Of a stretch of 64,000 nt of DNA, positions 33,391 to 46,900 are shown piece after piece; the first letter of the stretch is position 1; the number at the start of each line of letters is the position of its first letter. Position numbers and translations under genes: made by a program. The stretch is taken from positions 72,382,724 through 72,446,723 of the forward strand of contig CAMGYJ010000002.1 in NCBI GenBank assembly GCA_946122785.1, in the 5' to 3' direction. The stretch comes from Linum tenue (Eukaryota > Streptophyta > Magnoliopsida > Malpighiales > Linaceae). A model generated the notes under the pieces. That model was not told where the DNA came from and did no database searches. It saw nothing but the letters and a program-made list of their open reading frames with translations.

Positions 33391-34554
33391 TCAATTATCG
33401 CAAGGAAATTGATGCCGTCCCATAACGACAAGGTCTAAAAGCTTTCGTCTTACATTGTACACAGGATTAGGGTTAATCAATCGACCCCTCTCATAAGCTT
33501 CCCTAAGGAATACTGTATGTCTCTTGCCCTTTGTAGACAAGTAAAAAATCCCTGGATGATCCAAGAACAAGTCTCTCATGTTCAACTCAATCTCAAACCA
33601 CTTCCTGAAATGGCTGATCTTCTCAACTTCTATCGTCTTCTCAACTGTCAAACTCAAGAACTCGTGGGCAATAGCAACTGCTCTTTTCTCAAGTCTTCTC
33701 ATCCCCACCTTAGATGGCTTCATCTCCCTCAGCTCTTCATAAGGACCCATATAAGGCAGACTCTGCCATTCCTTCACCTTAGCCCTGAAATTCTTGCTCA
33801 GGCGCATTCCAGATGGGTATTGATGCTTGAAGCAATACTGCATTTCAACAGGACTATTCATTTCACTTTTCTCCTTACTACACTCTGTGACCCTCCAGTC
33901 CTCAACTGCAGGCCTAAGATGACGCAAGGGAAACTCATCCACCAACTTCAAGATGTGTGTGTGAGGTTCATGGGCATCCTGGAGTGAGAAAATATGTGGG
34001 TTTTGACATATAACCGAATCCTCAAAATCATCCGGAAGCCCGAGCTCCTTCCAAACCTTGAAGATGGCACGGAGTGGCAAAGATTTAGACTTAGACATGG
34101 ATAAAAGCAGAATCAACCGGTCCACAACAGCTGGCAATGTTGCAGTGATTGCCTCGGCTTCTTCACGACAAATCTGTGTAGCAACATCAGTTAGTCTGAC
34201 AAAGGGCTGAGAGACCGTTGTCTCATAGTAGATGTCGAAAATGTGAGGGTATCTACGGAGGAAAGAGGCTGCCCCACGATTCAGGTGTAGCTTCTGGGAG
34301 AGTCTGTTGAGGAAATCAAGGGAGACTGAAGGTGGGGTTCTAGTGGGGTTTGAAAGAATAAGGTCTTGGATGGCAATGACTTTCAGGAGGTTTTTGTACT
34401 TGTCCATGAATTTCTCAAACACAGCGTCCCTGGCTCTCGATTCTACATACTGTGCGGCGGTGGTTTTCGATCTTAAAGTGATATATGCTGCAAGTGGCCG
34501 TCTGCGAATAGAATTTATCATCATGGGTATCATGCAGGTTTGCTCTAATTTCAC
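33391..34554 (-). CDS. PORR-domain organellar RNA-binding protein
   Basis: This 387-residue intronless protein belongs to the plant organelle RNA recognition (PORR, formerly DUF860) family, which includes WTF1, WTF9 and RPD1. Its N-terminus, ending RRRPLAAYITLRSKTTAAQYVESRARD, is basic and looks like a mitochondrial presequence. The PORR domain begins around FEKFMDKYKNLLKVIAIQDLILSNP and contains the typical FLRRYPHIFDIYY, LPLRAIFKVWKELGLPDDFEDSVI and FLDHPGIFYLSTKGKRHTVFLREAY segments. Known members promote group II intron splicing in chloroplasts or mitochondria. The RNA target here is unknown. Two starts are possible (MKLEQTC or the downstream MIPMMINS); the domain is unaffected. Confidence 0.93.
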   Translation of the reverse strand: MKLEQTCMIPMMINSIRRRPLAAYITLRSKTTAAQYVESRARDAVFEKFMDKYKNLLKVIAIQDLILSNPTRTPPSVSLDFLNRLSQKLHLNRGAASFLRRYPHIFDIYYETTVSQPFVRLTDVATQICREEAEAITATLPAVVDRLILLLSMSKSKSLPLRAIFKVWKELGLPDDFEDSVICQNPHIFSLQDAHEPHTHILKLVDEFPLRHLRPAVEDWRVTECSKEKSEMNSPVEMQYCFKHQYPSGMRLSKNFRAKVKEWQSLPYMGPYEELREMKPSKVGMRRLEKRAVAIAHEFLSLTVEKTIEVEKISHFRKWFEIELNMRDLFLDHPGIFYLSTKGKRHTVFLREAYERGRLINPNPVYNVRRKLLDLVVMGRHQFPCDN

Positions 34555-36025
34555 CGAATAGCTTTTGATGAAAATACTGAAGTCAACGAAGAATCAATCC
34601 ACAACGACCCAGTAGCAAAGCAAGTCTACCACAATCTCGACCGAAGATGGTGAGCTGCAAAATGGTATAAGGGTCAATCAGAGTTATCACAGACATAGCA
34701 CGCAAAATCAACAAAGTTCACATATAATTGGAATACACAAAGACCATGGCTTTTCGATCAAATACTTGCATTCACAACAAAACAGCAAGCACCCTGATCA
34801 CTTATAACTACCAGCATAATGCAACCATTATCAGAAAGAAGAAGAAGGTACGGTAGGCAGACTGCAAATGCATCTAAGCAGCACTCCTTGCTCTCACAGA
34901 CATTCTATCAAACACTTGGTGGGTTAAAATTTAAAGCAGGAAGCAAACGAGTAATGAAATCAATCGGAACCGTGAGTTCAACAACATGCGATCACCGATA
35001 TTTCGACTGAGGCAACCAGTTCACCGCGCAGAAATTAATAGATTTTTGAATATATCCCACGTATGGAAATACTAACCTCTATACCGAACTCCCGAGCCAG
35101 TTAACATGGGAATGACGGACTTAACATCACACCTGCGTCTTTCGATGAACGGAAACAGCTAGCCGTTTCTAATTCTGAGCTTCTTCAACGTTATAACCGA
35201 TGCCGAAGTAAGCTCGTTACAGATTCCTCTAACAGGCACCTGTATCAGAATGGCGGCAAGCTTTAAGATGGCTCTGATCAACATAAACCCACTGAACTCT
35301 TTACCATTCGCGCGGCGCCACTTTTCAGTCTATTATCTATACTATAGTAAAAGGGGCAATTATCCAAATTGGTCCCTCTAATCTGCAGAAATCGCAAGAT
35401 CACCTTTCTTCAGAATGCTAGTACTCAACTATTCATCCCACTTTTTCCTGGAGATTCTGGATATTCCCTTACCGGAATTCGGAAGCATGCTTGCACCTTC
35501 TTTATATGACTCTCATTGGCTGCTAAGCACCTTCATCTTTGAGTCGTTGCGCTTTTTTTTGGCTTAGGCTTGTCTGGTTTGTGCTAAGCACAATGGATAT
35601 GCTTTTGAACATATATGTAGGAATGCTAATCGAATTTGAGCGCTGGTTAACGATGCTTTCGACTAATGCACTCTGGCACCTTTCAATTTTCATACAAATC
35701 CTCATGCCCTACGTTACTCGAAAGAGAAAAATATGCTACAGTGAGAAGAAAAAAAACATTTGCCAAGCTAATAGCATTACCCTTACTAATTTTTGTACAC
35801 AAACCACGAATACACCATCCTGCTCCCAGTCTTTCTTCTAGTTCTTGTTCCACCATCATACACCAACAAAAAATCAAAGAACAAAACTGCACAACTGACC
35901 TGTGACAGAGGCTTCAAAACAAGACACTCGTAGGAATTTACACAGCGCGGCCAATGGAACCAAGAAGCGGAGAATGAAGTTGATATATACAGAATTTCAA
36001 TCGGATGTTTTTTGCTGTAGCAAAA
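34555..36025. other. PORR upstream region and GRP 3' flank
   Basis: This holds the upstream/5' UTR part of the PORR gene (to about 35330) and the 3' UTR of the glycine-rich protein gene (approaching 36025). No further coding sequence is supported. The minus- and plus-strand short frames near 35500-36100 appear to be chance frames. Confidence 0.35.
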
Positions 36026-39000
36026 TCAAGGACCAGATTCATATGCCCAGAAAGCGTCAGGATCTGGACAGAAGAGAGAGAAGTCCTCAATCTCAAGATT
36101 AGCAATGTGGAGATCCACAATACGAGCTTGAATCGACTTCATTAGCGCAAGGACCGTTGGCAAAAACCACCATCCATCGTCCTCCCTGATCGAAATATCA
36201 GAAGCAATTAAACCCCAACAAGAGAAATAACAGTTTGAGAACGAAGGAAAACTGAATCGGCCAAAATTATAGCCCGGAATTTCTATCATGGACTAGATGA
36301 CCGATAATTGTACAATGGGAAAGGACCAATAGGAACACAACTGCCGGCAATACTTTAATTAGCAATTGGTGCTCGAAGCAGCTTTCGGGAAACTTTTATA
36401 TAACTTCAAATGGCCAACAATAATGTTGCATCAAAATCTAATGGGGAAGGCCATTCCCAGCAAACATTGGTTCACAACAGCATGAAAAATATAGACAGGG
36501 AAGAATCAAACTGAGATTTTTCGAACGACCTGTCCATTATTTAGGGGCCAATTTGATGAATGCCATTTAGTTTCGACCATCGGAATCCACAGATTTGAAG
36601 GAATGGGATTCCACAAACCCATACGGGGAGGAGGATTTGTCAAGCCCATGACACCCATGGACTTGGTATCTCCCATGAAATGCGAAATGCAAGGATCATG
36701 GCCATTTTGTGGTCCACCAACCAAGAACTTCTTGATAAAGCTCTAATCCTCGGTTTTATGCTCAAAATTAATGTTCCAAACAACCCTGCAGTGTAAAATA
36801 TATCACAAATTCGTGAGCAGAAAGATGAGCTCACCTCCCAATGTTCCATGTGTTTCCCTCGTCAACCGACTTCCAGAAATAAAGATCATAATGGATGATG
36901 CCACAGATAAAAGCTACAACCTGCAGGAAGCAACTCAGATGCATAAGATCTATGCAAGATTTATCAGCTGATCTATATTTCACTGACAGATCAACAGAAA
37001 CAATGTATTCATAGCTAATTCAAGAGTAGTTCCAGTAAGTAAATGAAACACACAAGATTAGATAAAGATGTAGCATTCCACAGTGCAAATATGCGAGCAA
37101 GTGAAGCTCTTCTAGGCTCTCTGCTGAATAAGGCATTCAAACCGGCTAGGAATGGAGAAAGCAAGGACAGAGGAAGTATCAGCAGCACAGCAAGGAAGGC
37201 TCCCAAAGAAATCCAATAGAACTGAAGCAATGTTAGAAGAGTGACACAAAGATCAGCCAGAAGCATGATCATAATGAAAAGCTGAACAGTGTCCTGAAAT
37301 ATAACAAAATATCAAAAGTTAGTATAAGTGAAAACACAATTAAAAACAAAAGAAAAACAAAATACACATCAAGAATTTCTAGATGCATCATCATTGTACC
37401 TGACGACCAACAGGTCTTGTATTATGCAATAAGAGAGAGAGCGGGAAGAGGAAGTCCCTTCTATAATCCAAAGATTTCAATGTAACCTCATTAATAACAC
37501 CTCCATTAATTCCACCAGTCAGCTTCTTACGAGATGAAGCTTGATTTATGCTTGGCAACTCATTCAGTGGCTGCTGAAGATGCCTGCTTGAACATGAGGC
37601 ACTCTCCCTAGAACATAGAGGTTCAAATAAGCTTATGGTATCATATACCCACCTAAAGAACATATAACTAATAGTTCGAAATCAAACATGCAATTCAAAA
37701 GGTATCATGAATGGTTTTTTCCACTCGGACTGCAGTTTGTATCCAATGTCGGAGAAATCATCAAGAGCGGAAGTCAAAGTATAATTGGGCCACCTTGAAT
37801 CTATTCAGTATATCACAGAAAAACTACTATCTCGAATGCCTTCTATCATGAGATACCTCAACTACTATCCACCCACTTTTCAAGTGATATATCTTTACCA
37901 ATAACCAAGCGAACACGTAGGCATCACTACAATGGTCAATTGTGTTTCAAACTCAAGCTCTTACCAGAAAGCTACCTGGCAGAAAAGCAATCAGGCGTTG
38001 GACCTAACCTTCCTAGCAGCTCCTTAGCTTATATTCGCCAATTTCAAATAAAAATGTGAACTCAAGTTCGGGCAACAGAAGAAACTCAGCAAAATACAAG
38101 TATGGAAAAGATTGAAACTCATCCGATGCCATGGTATGAATTCCAAGCATCCAAACTAAGAGTAAATGAAGAATGCCACTCTAGATGGAAGGGTTCTGAT
38201 AATACCACTCTAGATGGGGTGTAGTCGATCCATACCCAAAGATATTATTGTTCAATCCAAGATCAAACCCACAGGTATTCCATTATCACTACAGATCCAT
38301 GATTTGAGTCAAACAAAAGACCAGCTCTACTCTTAGTCTTGGAGAAAATATGAGTTTGACGACTCATATTGGTTGATAGGTCCAAGCAATAGCCAATGGC
38401 TTCTTAAGACTACGCAAGATGAATATACTTTCACAACCAACTCCCCAACACCAAATGGCATTAGCAGACTCAACCAAGTGAATAACAAATCCCATAAAAA
38501 AATCCAGTGAACACTAAACTTTTCCTTAATCATTTAATCAGTGTTACGGTTTTACCTTGGTTTTTTAAGGTCCATTCTATCAGACTTGTCTGCCTCCCAT
38601 GTATTCTGGAACGCATATTCACCAGTAACTACCAATATCCCCAGCTGATAGTAATGAGAAGCTGTAGCTTGAAACCATCCAAGCTCTACTTTGGCTCCGT
38701 GGAATTCAATTTGTGGATTTGCATGGCTCCTTATCCAATCAATAACAGGAATTAGCGTGGTGCGGATAGATCCATTCCTCACAGTCCTCAACTGAGCATT
38801 TAAGCCAGCCACCAAACGATGCCAGACACTTGCAGGGATGTGCTGAGAATATATTGTTTAATCATGTTAAAGTGTGACTGCAGAACATGGATGATAGTAA
38901 GGTGATAGATCAACCATACCTGACCAAGAAGATTGGTTATCAACGTGTCGCTGCAAAGATTATAGGGTGACATATAGCTTCCATGCCCACCAAACAATAT

Positions 39001-40872
39001 ACACATAGGGAACCTCTTTTTAATAGTAGATACAATGTCGAAACGTTTCTCGTCCCCGCCAAGGAAAAAGTCAATGTAGGCAACCATCAAGTCTGGAGTT
39101 GCTCCAACCTACACAAGTTTGTGTAAGACAATGATATTACATATAAACGAAGTGCAAGCAACTGATGCATTAAAATATATAATCCGAATTCCATTGATAT
39201 GAAACTTTTCTTCCCCTAAGTGTGCAGACCCTATGCATGAACATGTTGCTATATTTAGATTAAACATTTGTACAGCAACAAATATACATTCTATATTTAG
39301 GTTAGGTTACAGGGTTGAACTAGTAATCTCAGTAAGCTTGATCTTGAATTAAATGGAATCCTCTATTAGCAACAGTAAGAACAACAATAGTAGCAGAGCT
39401 CAAACCTTCATCCCTTTGTACAAGGCTCGTGATCGGCAAGAACGGAGACATGAGTGATCATATTCAGACTTGACATATTCCTGAAGCCGATGAACTTTTA
39501 CTTTACGCCGCCATTGTTTCCATGACCAGGCACAAGGATAGGCAAGCACAGAAAGTATGCTGTGTACCGACCCTTCCCACCAATCATATGCAGCAACAGA
39601 GTTTATCTCATCAATAAATCTATTGAAAGCATCCTCGTACCTGCAGATCAGAAGGGCTAGTTATGAACTTTCAATAAAAGAAACATTCAACCAGAGACTA
39701 TGCTTCAAAGTATTTACTTCATGATACTTGAACAGATAGGAAAATACTATAAAAAATAGAACATGGAAGAAAGACAAGGGCGGTTTTTGTTTTGGCTTCA
39801 GAAAATTGAACTTAAAAGTTAAAGCAAACACACTTCTATGATTTAACTTCTTAAAATAACTACATATGGTGAACCCACAAATTAATAAAATCTTAAAGCC
39901 ACCTCACAGAAAAAAATTCAAGTTCAACTTTGTCTCTTTGAAATAAGAATATATTCTTAGAGTTATATTCATAACAGTAGTTTCCCAAAATCTACTAATT
40001 GTTTCATTAATAAACAAACTACTGCCATCTCATCGGTTACTTTAATATTATCATAAAAATAAATCACATTCCATCAACTCAAAATTTTGGGAAGACCCAA
40101 TATATTTATTTTTTTGGTAGAAAGACCCAATATATTTAGAAAAGATTAGCATTTAAAAAAATCTAAAACAAACACACCCAAGATATTTTACAACAAGCAA
40201 GACCTATAAGCTTCTGATTCTAAAGGTTGGAAATGAGGATTGTGTCTGTACTACTACTGTAATAATTAAACGCAAACATCAAACAGAATTTTCAGCCAAT
40301 GAAGATATTGAACTAAGGAACCAAAATACATTTTATAATTAAACCCAACTTACACTATACTAATTATAGCATCGGGAGGAGAGTAGGGAAGATGCCAAGG
40401 TTCCCTGAAAGTATTGGGACCCATAAAGTACATTCTATAAACGTGACTCTGAGTTTCTTCAGCTCTAGTTCCCCGCACCTAATTGAATACAAGATCATAG
40501 CTTTTTAGCATGTAATGTTGATGCGTGCTAGCCACGGTAAAGGTAAATCAAGATAATTTTTTTCTATCAACAATTTACCTCAGAGAGAGATAGTAGATGC
40601 GGCAAATGATGATGACTCTGATGGGCAACTGACTTTGGACCATACGAACTTGACCGAACATATTTAATTCTTAAGGTATTAAAAAATAGAGCTATAAGCA
40701 CCACCAGGAAAGACAGAACGAAGACAAACAGCAAAGGGCCTCCAAATGCATACATAAGCTCTTCAAGCGGGGTATAACAATTTGGCATCCTATATTTGTC
40801 AGATATGCATCTGTATGGGCATGAGGTATTAGTAACTCCTCCTGCAATGAGTTCATGCAGATAGGGTGAGAC

Positions 40873-40907
<35 letters not shown>

Positions 40908-43900
40908 AGAAGAAGAAGAACATCTAGTTTCAGTAATACCTCTCACATATACAAAATATGCACGTCCAGGAGGAACCTTAAGAGAGCAAGGAATACAAAG
41001 ACTTTCCTCTGAGCCCTCTTCAACTTTGAAGGTGCCAACAGGACATTCCTATACACACAACTTCCATGATTAAGTGTAGAAGCAAAAACTGGTTTAATGC
41101 TTGGAAAAGATGAGTGAAGAAATCAATAAGTGATAAAGCACAAAGAGAACTCAGAGTTCAACTAGCAATTCAAAAAACATAAAGCAAAATGTAAAGTGAA
41201 GACACTGCAATGCTTAACCTTTAAAACAAATTATTAAGTGGGCAGACATGGACGGGATTAGGACAGTTGCACTTGCATAATACATACTTAAGTATTACCT
41301 CACAAAATGTACCATAGAGACCTTTTGGGCAACTTCTGCCTGTGACTGTGCCACCTTCACCAAAAAGGCCACCATCATCCCCAGCACCACCACTGCCACA
41401 CATTATCCAGCCAAACAAATCAGTTGAAAGGATGCTCAAACTGCCAAACCTTCTACGTACAAACAAATGTTCTATAATTCAAGTTTAAGGCAATTCCTAA
41501 TATCACGCATCATACAGAATTTGGGTGGACCAAAGAGGAAAAAGGTCAAAGAATTCCAAATATGCATCTTTATGGGTATGACGTATTAGTTGCAGCATCA
41601 TAATTTGAGCTACTGAGAAAAAATTTCATATAAGCTTTTATCACTGCAAATTGGAACAAAAATGAGGAAGTCAACAAGCATAACCATTTTTTTTATGCTT
41701 TTGTGGAAATAATCATGACTTAAGATCAAGTCCCCAGAAAAATTATTATAGCGGAAATCAGGTGCAGAGGATATATAAACCATACTAGAAAAGGCTTAGG
41801 GCATGAAGACACAGATTTGAGTCGAGAAGTTGTAAGATAGTTTCACCAATGCAAAATGGGCGGTACACTAAGGTTCTCCTTATGAACCTTTTCTGCTGGC
41901 ACACATACCTACTATTAATGGTACCATTGATGCTTGCTACTGGAACATATTCTTCCCCAGATTCAAAGTTAGCCCAATGAAAATGAACTCTCCCGCCTCC
42001 ACCTCCTCCACCACCAAGAGAGCCACCATTGCCACCAACAGCAGACAAATTGGAAGTCTCTGCAAGCATTAGCATCTGAACGAAAAGAAGGATGGTGCCG
42101 CCAGAGCCACCGCCAAGTCCACCAATAAAAGAATCATTCTTCTCTATTAACACGTCATGAGGACTCTGGCCATCAGCACTTAAAGACCCATACAGATCGA
42201 GCCTTAACAACGGCCAATGGGTAGAGCCCATGACTACAAAAAAAAAAAAAACAAAAAAACAAAAATGAAGACGATGTAACATACCAATGAGAGTATCAAA
42301 ATCACTAAATTACTATAACTAGCTGGAGCGTAATAGCATTTATTTGCAAAAATGCCGATCATCATTGTCCTGCATTAGTGTTTGCTTTGATATGATAGAA
42401 CTACACTTAGAAATATAAAGAAACTAAATTGATATATTACCAATCATTCCTCCTCCAATGATATTCCTATAAGACTGGTTAGGACCTTCAGTTCCACTCC
42501 CTAGCTCACAAGGAAGATCAGCATTACCATATGCATTGCCACCATCGATCAATATTCCATTGTAATATCCAGAACCTCCTTGCCCACCATGCCCAGCACC
42601 ACTGCCAGCTCTGTTAATGTACTCCCCTTTTCCAATACCCGTACTGCACCCTGGAAAGCATGATGCGACACAATTGATATCCTCTTGAAAGATGTAATTA
42701 GAAGGTGACAACTTCAAACCAACAGAAAGAAACAAAAGAGGGCACCACAGGAAATATATAGAGCAAGACGCTACCTAATTCAGATGCAGTGATAGAGCCT
42801 TCAGTATCAATAATGATAGTTCTTGCCCGATGGATGTGGATAATACTGCCTTTTACAATACCATTCACAAGGAGGTCTTCAACACGACAGATCTTTCAAC
42901 AATGATTGCCAAAGATGTTCATTAGGAAATGATATGCAATGTATAAGGAAAATAGCAGCAGTAGAAACAAACAACGTATTTCTTAAATTGATCAAAGGTT
43001 AACAGGTCTTTGTATTGGTGTTGCACCATGACAGAACAAACTTCATGAGTCCTCACAACTTCTGCAGTTTCAAAAGTTGGATCATATTCTCTCTTTTTTC
43101 CCCTACTATTACTCTCTTATATTAACACTTCACTATGTTGCCACTCATTACAAATTTCTATGGGCCAGTGGTCCTAGACAAGACATAATGTCACTGATAC
43201 CACAATAACTAGGCCACAACTCGAGAGAAAACCAAGGGTACACCAAACTGTGTCCAGGCCTCAATGCTAAGAGGTACCAAATATTGAGAAATTATCCATA
43301 AGATACCTCCATATCATTTAGACTTTTGATATTAGCCTGAGAACAGATTGTTTAAGTTTCAAACCATGTGCACGGCTACCAGTATGAACAGGATTGAACA
43401 TTTGATCAACTTATAGAAAACAATCAGCATATTCATTCATCTAAAATCTCATGCTTACTTGAAGTGAAAAGGACAATGTATAATTGACATGGCAGTCATC
43501 TGGAGGAACAATGATATCTGCAGGGCATATCTCTGTCTCACACATTGACTTGGTAACCCTAGAACAGCCAGAAAGTGTCAATAGAGAAAGAAAGAATTTA
43601 TGCACTTAATACTGAATTCAAGACAGACTAAAATGAACAAGTTCATACTCACAAACTTCTGCTGGCATCATCACCCCATGGAGCTTGAAGTAGGGAACCT
43701 GGACCAACCTGTGCACAGAGAAAGGGTTTTATGTTCTTGTTGCCTAAAGCACTGTAAATTTGTATGTGGTATTGCAAATACTGAAGGAGAATATGAACTC
43801 CTTCTTTTCGACTGAGATGTGAAGGAAATACAGAGAGAGCATACTCTAGATTAGACAAAGTTGCTACGAAACCCAAGCACAACTTATCAAAATAACCAGA

Positions 43901-46900
43901 AGACTTGTCACGTTATCCTAATCATGCCTCATGGCTCATATGCCGCATACTTTCAGGTGCAGTTCTACGGTTTCAGCACCCAGGGTCATCCAATGCCACA
44001 TTCGAAGAATTTACGTTCTTCATCTCGCACATAGATCAACCTGTCAGGGACACCATACACTCTCTTCCATCTTCTAGCCAATGAATACACCATCCCTAGG
44101 TGCAATCTTTTGTTTGCATATATATAAAGATCCTATAGTGTCATTGCCTAAAAAATTGCACCAGAAAGTCCAGAACAGAACTCAGTTCTGCCACATGAAG
44201 AGCTTACAGTTATGTTGTAGAATAGAGACAATGAAAGTCGTTGGCCTTTGATTGCATCACCCTGGCCTGTCAGCCTCAATAGTCCTTGACCATAGACCCC
44301 CAAGTTTGCATTGGAACTAATGACGGAACTTGCCTGCAAAGTAAAAACACAGAGGAGAAAAAAATGACAATTGAAGATCCTCTGGCCTAGATATATCAAG
44401 AAAAAAAGAAGAAAATGTAATATTGTGTATATTATGGGAGAAGTAACATCAATTAGCGCAGGCAATGCAGTTCATCATACCCTGAGATCAATCAGATTTC
44501 TGACTTCGAGGATGGAAGCAGTAACAACAGTGTTTCCACGCCCGTCAATTTCAATGGAGGAGTTCCACATAAGCAACACTTTCACAGCAACTCTAAATGC
44601 ACCAAAAACCTTGATTTGGGAAAATTCAACACAAGTCAAAGCATAAAACTACTTAGCGTTGAGGAAAAATCTAAAGTTTACAGTAGCATAAAACAAGATG
44701 CCAATAGGAAATGTTCAAAACCGGAGGGGAAAAGAAGCGAGACAAAAGTATCTTAACATATGCACAAATAAGAAAAATAATTTGAGCATATAAGTCTTAA
44801 CAAATATTAAAGGAGTTGAGCATCTTTCATACAAGAGGATCTCAAAATTAATTATGTGCAACTTTACTATATGAATCACCTTATAACAAGTGTGATTCAA
44901 CAAATCCCAACTCAATCCATATATAGTTTATAAAATTTAAGAGAAATTCCTCATATATAAAGGAAATTGTTTTCAAAATTCTTGAAGACGTACCTTTATA
45001 ACAGAATTACTCATTAAAAGCTCTTCGGCCACGAGCTCGAATTCAGACACGGGATATTTAGCCAATCCAAACACAATGCTCCCTCCACAGTACGAACTTA
45101 TTTGGCCTCTAACCTTGAAATCACATATAGTCAGAAACAACACCAAATATAGGTTGCTGGCAATGACTTGAACCGCAGAAAAGAACATATATTTGTAGAA
45201 AGAAATATCAATCAGAATGTCATCATACTAATAAGTCACACAATGTACTGTTTCCTAGCATTGACTTGGAGAAAAGAAACAGACATGTTTGCATATAAAG
45301 AATACCGATTATCTGCTCTTGAAGCAAGAGTATCAAGAAGAACGTTCTGATAATGATAAACTATCTTGTTAGGGGATGCATGCACCTACACAGTTGTGTA
45401 CCAACAAGTTCAACTCCTACTCGAGAACCCTTGATAAAAGGTATTGATTTTTCCTGGAAATGCAACTAAGTTGTTCCAGGCTTAACCGACAAACAAATGC
45501 TTCAAAGTAACATGTTCAGATGCTGTAACAAAATACAAATAAGCAAAGAGCATTTCGTAGATAGAGAAATGAAAATGCTTATGATTCAGTGAATCCCATC
45601 TCTAATGCAAAGAAATTGGCAACCTGAACTCTACTCCATAGCAGGGGCACTAAAACTTTTGCATTGTTCTCCACGACAACATTTGACCATAGAGGAGCGA
45701 CAGGAAAAACTAGCAAAGGGGTCTCCGTTTCTGTAGTCATATTGTCATTTCCAACCCTCAAACTCAGCAAATCAGCATTAAAATATGTACCAGCTGCTCC
45801 AGCATTCTCAGGACATCCTATACTGTAACCACCTGCGAATAGAACAGCATGCAAGTTAGCTTCAAATAAAACCTCAACTAAGTTAACACATCGTTATTGG
45901 GAACTCCAGAAATGTAACAGCACCGAGAAGATAAAAAGGACAGCAGACCAATCATGGTTGAAAAAAGAACCCTAAATCAGCAATGCTGAAGACACAGTGT
46001 ACCATACTCTCCGCATTTCATAGCTTCTTAAGCTCTGTATAACTGGGGGAGAGTTTTAACCTAAAGATAAGAGGACACTGCTACCCCACCAAATTAGAAA
46101 AGACAGCACATTTCACACCAAATATGATTATTTGTGAAGAGGTCCACTGACATGTTCTTTCATGAAGAAAACTGAGATGTACCAAACCAATATAATTTAT
46201 ATGGTACCCTGATGCAAAATTGTTCAACTGCTATAAATGGACTGTCCATATGAGTTTGCCTCAACGCAGTTCATATTTACATAACTGAAAGAAGTATCCA
46301 CAAGGACGCAATATAACGATTGGCTAAACACTAGTCCCAGATAAGAAGATACAAATGTTCTTGAAAGATACCATGTACAGTAACCTTCACGTTTTCTTGT
46401 ATGCTGTAACAATCCAAAGAAACTCTTCCACCACCACCTCCACCCAGCCCCATCCCACCTGCTGCACTTATAAATCCATATCCCTTCCTACACAACTCAA
46501 TCATGAAAAGCTATCTGAATAAGGTCGTAATCTGAGCAAGATACGATGACTAATAAAAAACAGCAATCAACACAATGTTTTCTAGGAGGGAGAGGGAACA
46601 ACTTCAGTCATTTAGACTTTAGGATTCTTTTCAATGCAACTGACATTTAATATTTTTCAAGGCATCAAACAAGAGACAAATAGTACTTCATTTTGTGTCA
46701 GGATCAGAATGCAACAAGAATACCTGAAACATAGTTATATTAGAGAACACACTAAGATACATATGATGGTTTTATGGGCTCACTTGTCCGAGCAACTCCA
46801 AAGTTTCCAGTAGACATATCATACCAAATTAGCACCAAAGCAAATACTTAACCAGCGAGTTCAGAGGCTAAGACAACGAAAGAGTGAGTTTAACAAGAGA

